From assembly GCA_003644895.1 (NCBI GenBank), contig QNDO01000054.1:1-9095 (forward strand): a stretch of 9,095 nt of DNA, read 5' to 3'. This document shows, piece after piece, positions 6,950 to 9,095 of this stretch. This stretch comes from Candidatus Hydrothermota bacterium. GTDB taxonomy: Bacteria; Hydrothermota; Hydrothermia; UBA1063. The translations under genes were made by a program, and so were the position numbers. The notes beneath the pieces were generated by a model. It did no database searches. It was not told where the DNA came from and saw only the letters and a list, made by a program, of their open reading frames with translations. Numbering within the stretch: the first letter of the stretch is position 1; the number at the start of each line of letters is the position of its first letter.

Positions 6950-7434
6950 ATTGATTCATTTCCGTTTAGTTTCTGTTTTTCCCTTAATTTTTTGAAAAAA
7001 TTTTTCATGAGATTCTTAGCTTCTTTTTCCAGTGGTCCTTTCCTATTCCTTATGTTGTGATTGAGTCTTTTATCCTGAGGAATCTGATAGAGGCTGATAC
7101 TCCCCCCGAATTTAGGATCCTCAACAGCGTATATAATTTCGTCCAGACGGGCAAGGACAGCTGCTCCAGAACACATAATACAGGGTTCCACGGTCACATA
7201 CATACGGGCTCCATTGAGCCTCCAATTGCCTAAATATTGCGAAGCTGCCCCAATAGCTATAATCTCAGCATGAGCTGTAGGGTCCTTAAGTCTTTCTGTT
7301 TGATTGTGGCCTCTACCAATGATTTTGTCCTTATAGACGATTACACAACCTACAGGAACCTCACCTTCCTCAAAGGCTCTATAAGCCTCCTTTAAGGCTT
7401 CTTGCATGAAGTAATAATCATCTTTATTTTTCAT
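6946..7434 (-). CDS. tadA: tRNA-specific adenosine deaminase
   Basis: TadA converts adenosine 34 of tRNA-Arg(ACG) to inosine, letting one tRNA read CGU, CGC and CGA. The 162-residue product is typical in length for bacterial TadA. Seen: the zinc/proton-shuttle motif HAE (H55, E57) in DPTAHAEI; the zinc ligands in PCIMC (C85, C88) within VTVEPCIMCSGA; N44, which contacts the wobble base region in known TadAs; and a basic C-terminal helix (KNFFKKLREKQK). Other cytidine/deoxycytidylate deaminases share the zinc site, but the DPTAHAE and EPCIMCSGA context is that of TadA. The ATG at 7434 has only a weak GAG upstream. The gene begins 25 bases after its substrate tRNA-Arg(ACG) with no terminator between, so both probably come from one transcript. 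Confidence 0.96.
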   Translation of the reverse strand: MKNKDDYYFMQEALKEAYRAFEEGEVPVGCVIVYKDKIIGRGHNQTERLKDPTAHAEIIAIGAASQYLGNWRLNGARMYVTVEPCIMCSGAAVLARLDEIIYAVEDPKFGGSISLYQIPQDKRLNHNIRNRKGPLEKEAKNLMKNFFKKLREKQKLNGNESI

Positions 7435-7459
7435 AAAACTCGGTTTATTTTTTCAAATA

Positions 7460-7533
7460 CGCGCCCGGAGGGACTTGAACCCCCAGCCTACGGATTCGTA
7501 GTCCGCCGCTCTATCCAATTGAGCTACGGGCGC
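7460..7533 (-). tRNA. tRNA-Arg (anticodon ACG)
   Basis: The 74-base cloverleaf is complete: acceptor GCGCCCG pairs perfectly with CGGGCGC; D arm GCTC/GAGC; anticodon stem GCGGA/TCCGT with one G-U, loop CTACGAA and anticodon ACG; five-base variable region; T arm GGGGG TTCAAGT CCCTC with one G-U; discriminator G. CCA is not encoded (TAT follows), so it must be added by the nucleotidyltransferase. The tRNA reads CGN arginine codons after A34 is deaminated to inosine by TadA, encoded immediately downstream. Confidence 0.97.
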
Positions 7534-7542
7534 TTAAATAAT

Positions 7543-7571
7543 ATTTTATGCCTTTTCTCAGATACTTTCAA
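7543..7571 (-). promoter_or_regulatory. Strong sigma70-type promoter for tRNA-Arg and tadA
   Basis: TTGAAA (7571-7566), exactly 17 bases, TAAAAT (7548-7543), nine bases before the first tRNA nucleotide at 7533. Each box differs from consensus by one base. The start point would fall only a few bases ahead of the mature tRNA 5' end. Confidence 0.8.
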
Positions 7572-7595
7572 GGCTTTTTAATTCATATTTATAAC

Positions 7596-7622
7596 ATAAA
7601 GGGGGCGTAACGCCCCCTTTAT
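7596..7622 (-). terminator. Intrinsic terminator downstream of gdhA
   Basis: A 12-bp perfect stem with a G+C-rich core (GGGGGCG pairing with CGCCCCC) and A-T base pairs at the foot closes a three-base loop, 30 bases after the gdhA stop. On the - strand the foot and the following bases are T-rich (TTTATGTTAT). The hairpin is symmetric, so it could also act on the + strand, but no + strand gene lies ahead of it. It separates gdhA from the tRNA-tadA promoter. Confidence 0.8.
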
Positions 7623-7652
7623 CTTTATGTTTCTGGTTAAAAAACTTTATTT

Positions 7653-9008
7653 TTACATTACTCCATATGCAAGCATTGCTTTGGCGACTTTTAGGAACCC
7701 TGCAATATTGGCGCCAGTAAGAAGGTCTCCGGGTTTGCCATACGCTTCAGCTGCTTCAACAGACTGCTTGTATATCTTCCTCATTATCTCTCTCAGCTTG
7801 TTGTCTACTTCTTCACGGGTCCACTGCAATCTCAAACTATTCTGGCTCATTTCAAGGCCAGAAACCGCTACACCACCAGCATTGGCTGCTTTAGCAGGCC
7901 CATACAGTATGCCGTTTTCCTGATATACCTTTATTGCTTCGAGAGTGGATGGCATATTAGCGCCTTCAGCAACTGCTTTAACACCAGCTTTTACTAAAGC
8001 TTCTGCATGATCCTTATGAATTTCATTCTGTGTGGCACAGGGGAGTGCTATATCTACTTTAAGACCTTCATCGCGTATTACATCCCATACAGATTTGCCT
8101 TCGTAATATGGCACATTGTACTTTTCTGCATATTCTCTAATTCTGCCTCTTCTCACATTCTTTAATTCCATAACAAAGTCCCACTTTTCGCCTTTTATTC
8201 CATCCATATCTACCACAGTACCATTCGAGTCAGAAAGTGTTATTACCTTACCACCAAGTTGATTCACCTTCTGTGCAGCGTGCTGTGCTACATTACCTGC
8301 TCCACTGATAGCTACTGTTTTCCCTTCAAGAGTCATTCCTTCCGAAGCAAGCATTTCAGATGTGAAGTATACAAGACCGTAACCAGTGGCTTCCGGTCTT
8401 ATAAGACTTCCACCATATTCAAAAGCTTTTCCTGTAAGAACCCCTGTATGCTCATTGACTATCTTCTTATACATACCGTAGAGAAATCCAATTTCCCTTG
8501 CTCCCACACCGATATCACCTGCCGGTACATCAGTGTCAGGTCCAATATGTCTGTAAAGTTCCTGCATGAACGCATAACAAAATCTCATCACTTCTCTATC
8601 AGATTTACCTTTTGGATTAAAATCTGAGCCTCCTTTCCCTCCTCCCATAGGAAGTGTAGTGAGTGCGTTTTTGAATATCTGTTCAAATCCCAGAAATTTG
8701 ATTATCCCGAGGTTTACAGTAGGATGAAACCTCAACCCCCCTTTATATGGACCGATGGCACCGTTAAACTGTACCCTGTATCCTCTATTAACATGAATTT
8801 CGCCTTTATCGTCTTCCCACACAACCTTGAACATTACAACTCTTTCTGGCTCCACGATTCTTTCATATATTTTTGCTTTTACAAATTCAGGATGCTTCTC
8901 TTCAGTGGGTTTAAGGGTTGTAAGGACCTCCTCCACTGCCTGTATGAACTCTGGCTGGTCCTTATCCTTCTCCTTAACTTTTGCTATTACATCATCTATC
9001 ATTGACAT
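7653..9008 (-). CDS. gdhA: Glutamate dehydrogenase, hexameric small-subunit type, probably NADP-dependent
   Basis: The enzyme interconverts 2-oxoglutarate plus ammonia and glutamate in the cytoplasm, linking carbon and nitrogen metabolism. At 451 residues it has the usual length of the roughly 50-kDa-subunit family. Seen: substrate-binding K89 in GPYKGGLRFHP, K113, the catalytic K125 in PMGGGKGGSDFNP and catalytic D165 in DVPAGDIGVGA, numbers that coincide with the Clostridium symbiosum enzyme; then the Rossmann domain with SGAGNVAQ (235-242) and LSDSNG (258-263), where the acid/serine pattern resembles E. coli NADP-type enzymes rather than the SGPDG of the NAD-type clostridial enzyme. The C-terminus (NAGGVAVSGLEMSQN, TGANIAGFLKVA) is intact. 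The start ATG has AAGGAGG (9024-9018) nine bases upstream. It is probably transcribed alone, given the terminator that follows. Cofactor preference is inferred. Confidence 0.97.
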   Translation of the reverse strand: MSMIDDVIAKVKEKDKDQPEFIQAVEEVLTTLKPTEEKHPEFVKAKIYERIVEPERVVMFKVVWEDDKGEIHVNRGYRVQFNGAIGPYKGGLRFHPTVNLGIIKFLGFEQIFKNALTTLPMGGGKGGSDFNPKGKSDREVMRFCYAFMQELYRHIGPDTDVPAGDIGVGAREIGFLYGMYKKIVNEHTGVLTGKAFEYGGSLIRPEATGYGLVYFTSEMLASEGMTLEGKTVAISGAGNVAQHAAQKVNQLGGKVITLSDSNGTVVDMDGIKGEKWDFVMELKNVRRGRIREYAEKYNVPYYEGKSVWDVIRDEGLKVDIALPCATQNEIHKDHAEALVKAGVKAVAEGANMPSTLEAIKVYQENGILYGPAKAANAGGVAVSGLEMSQNSLRLQWTREEVDNKLREIMRKIYKQSVEAAEAYGKPGDLLTGANIAGFLKVAKAMLAYGVM

Positions 9009-9017
9009 TTTTTATAA

Positions 9018-9024
9018 CCTCCTT
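9018..9024 (-). promoter_or_regulatory. Ribosome binding site of gdhA
   Basis: AAGGAGG lies nine bases before ATG 9008. This selects the first Met of MSM rather than the second. Confidence 0.85.
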
Positions 9025-9029
9025 GTTTT

Positions 9030-9043
9030 GAGTTATTAAACTC
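9030..9043. repeat. Short inverted repeat in the gdhA 5' region
   Basis: GAGTT-N4-AACTC forms a perfect 5+5 dyad just upstream of the gdhA RBS. On the - strand it contains TTTAAT (9040-9035), a possible -10 box, but no matching -35 is visible 16-18 bases before it. It could be an operator half-site pair, a small 5' hairpin or chance. Confidence 0.3.
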
Positions 9044-9095
9044 CGCTCTAGGATTTAGGTTTTAAAAATTTTCTTTTATTAGAATTCCTGAAATC

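Noticed and set aside
7627..7923. + strand open frame antisense to the 3' end of gdhA
   Set aside because: Composition is the reverse complement of conserved glutamate dehydrogenase codons; no promoter or homology. The same applies to the + frames at 8259-8627 and 8724-9039.
1..9095. Mobile elements, CRISPR array or attachment site at the tRNA
   Set aside because: No spaced direct repeats or transposase/integrase frames are visible, and the tRNA 3' end is followed directly by tadA with no duplicated tRNA fragment seen.

Overview
The window comes from a bacterial chromosome with A+T-rich, lysine/glutamate/isoleucine-rich coding. Evidence for bacteria: strong Shine-Dalgarno sites (TAAGGAGGT at 1739-1747, AAGGAGG before gdhA), sigma70-type promoters, a bacterial-type leucyl-tRNA synthetase, an EF-G2-type GTPase and TadA. 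The tRNA gene does not encode CCA. The synthetase resembles, from memory, the Thermus-type enzyme, and the protein composition would suit a thermophilic or deep-branching/candidate-phylum lineage. I cannot fix the taxon from sequence alone. I see no IS elements, phage genes or CRISPR arrays.

Layout. On the + strand, positions 1-1732 hold the 3' two-thirds of leuS. A divergent EF-G-like translational GTPase (1753-3786) follows after 20 bp with an excellent ribosome binding site, so the two look like one translation operon. Everything else is on the - strand, in transcriptional order: gdhA (9008-7653) with its intrinsic terminator; a promoter driving tRNA-Arg(ACG) and, 25 bp later, tadA; a second promoter overlapping the tadA stop codon; a leader of about 220 nt; a long TPR-repeat protein with a signal-peptide-like N-terminus; and, directly abutting it (TAA then GTG), a DEDDh 3'-5' exonuclease with a WYL-like C-terminal domain. 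The exonuclease and the EF-G-like gene converge with one base between their stop codons, and the best terminator for the + strand operon lies inside the exonuclease coding sequence.

How the genes fit together. Most of the window is translation housekeeping (leucine charging, a translational GTPase, a tRNA and its wobble deaminase) plus nitrogen/carbon metabolism (glutamate dehydrogenase). The pairing of tRNA-Arg(ACG) with tadA puts an enzyme immediately downstream of its canonical substrate. The TPR/exonuclease pair is the least explained module.

Main points for a second look: (1) the GTPase has lost the guanine-specifying Asp of G4 (NKMT instead of NKMD) and has an altered G5 (GDA instead of GSA); (2) the TPR gene has no ordinary start codon at its real N-terminus, but an ATT sits at ideal distance from a strong Shine-Dalgarno; (3) the exonuclease-WYL fusion; (4) the tRNA-Arg(ACG)-tadA unit. 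I found no clear new multi-gene defence or mobile system.
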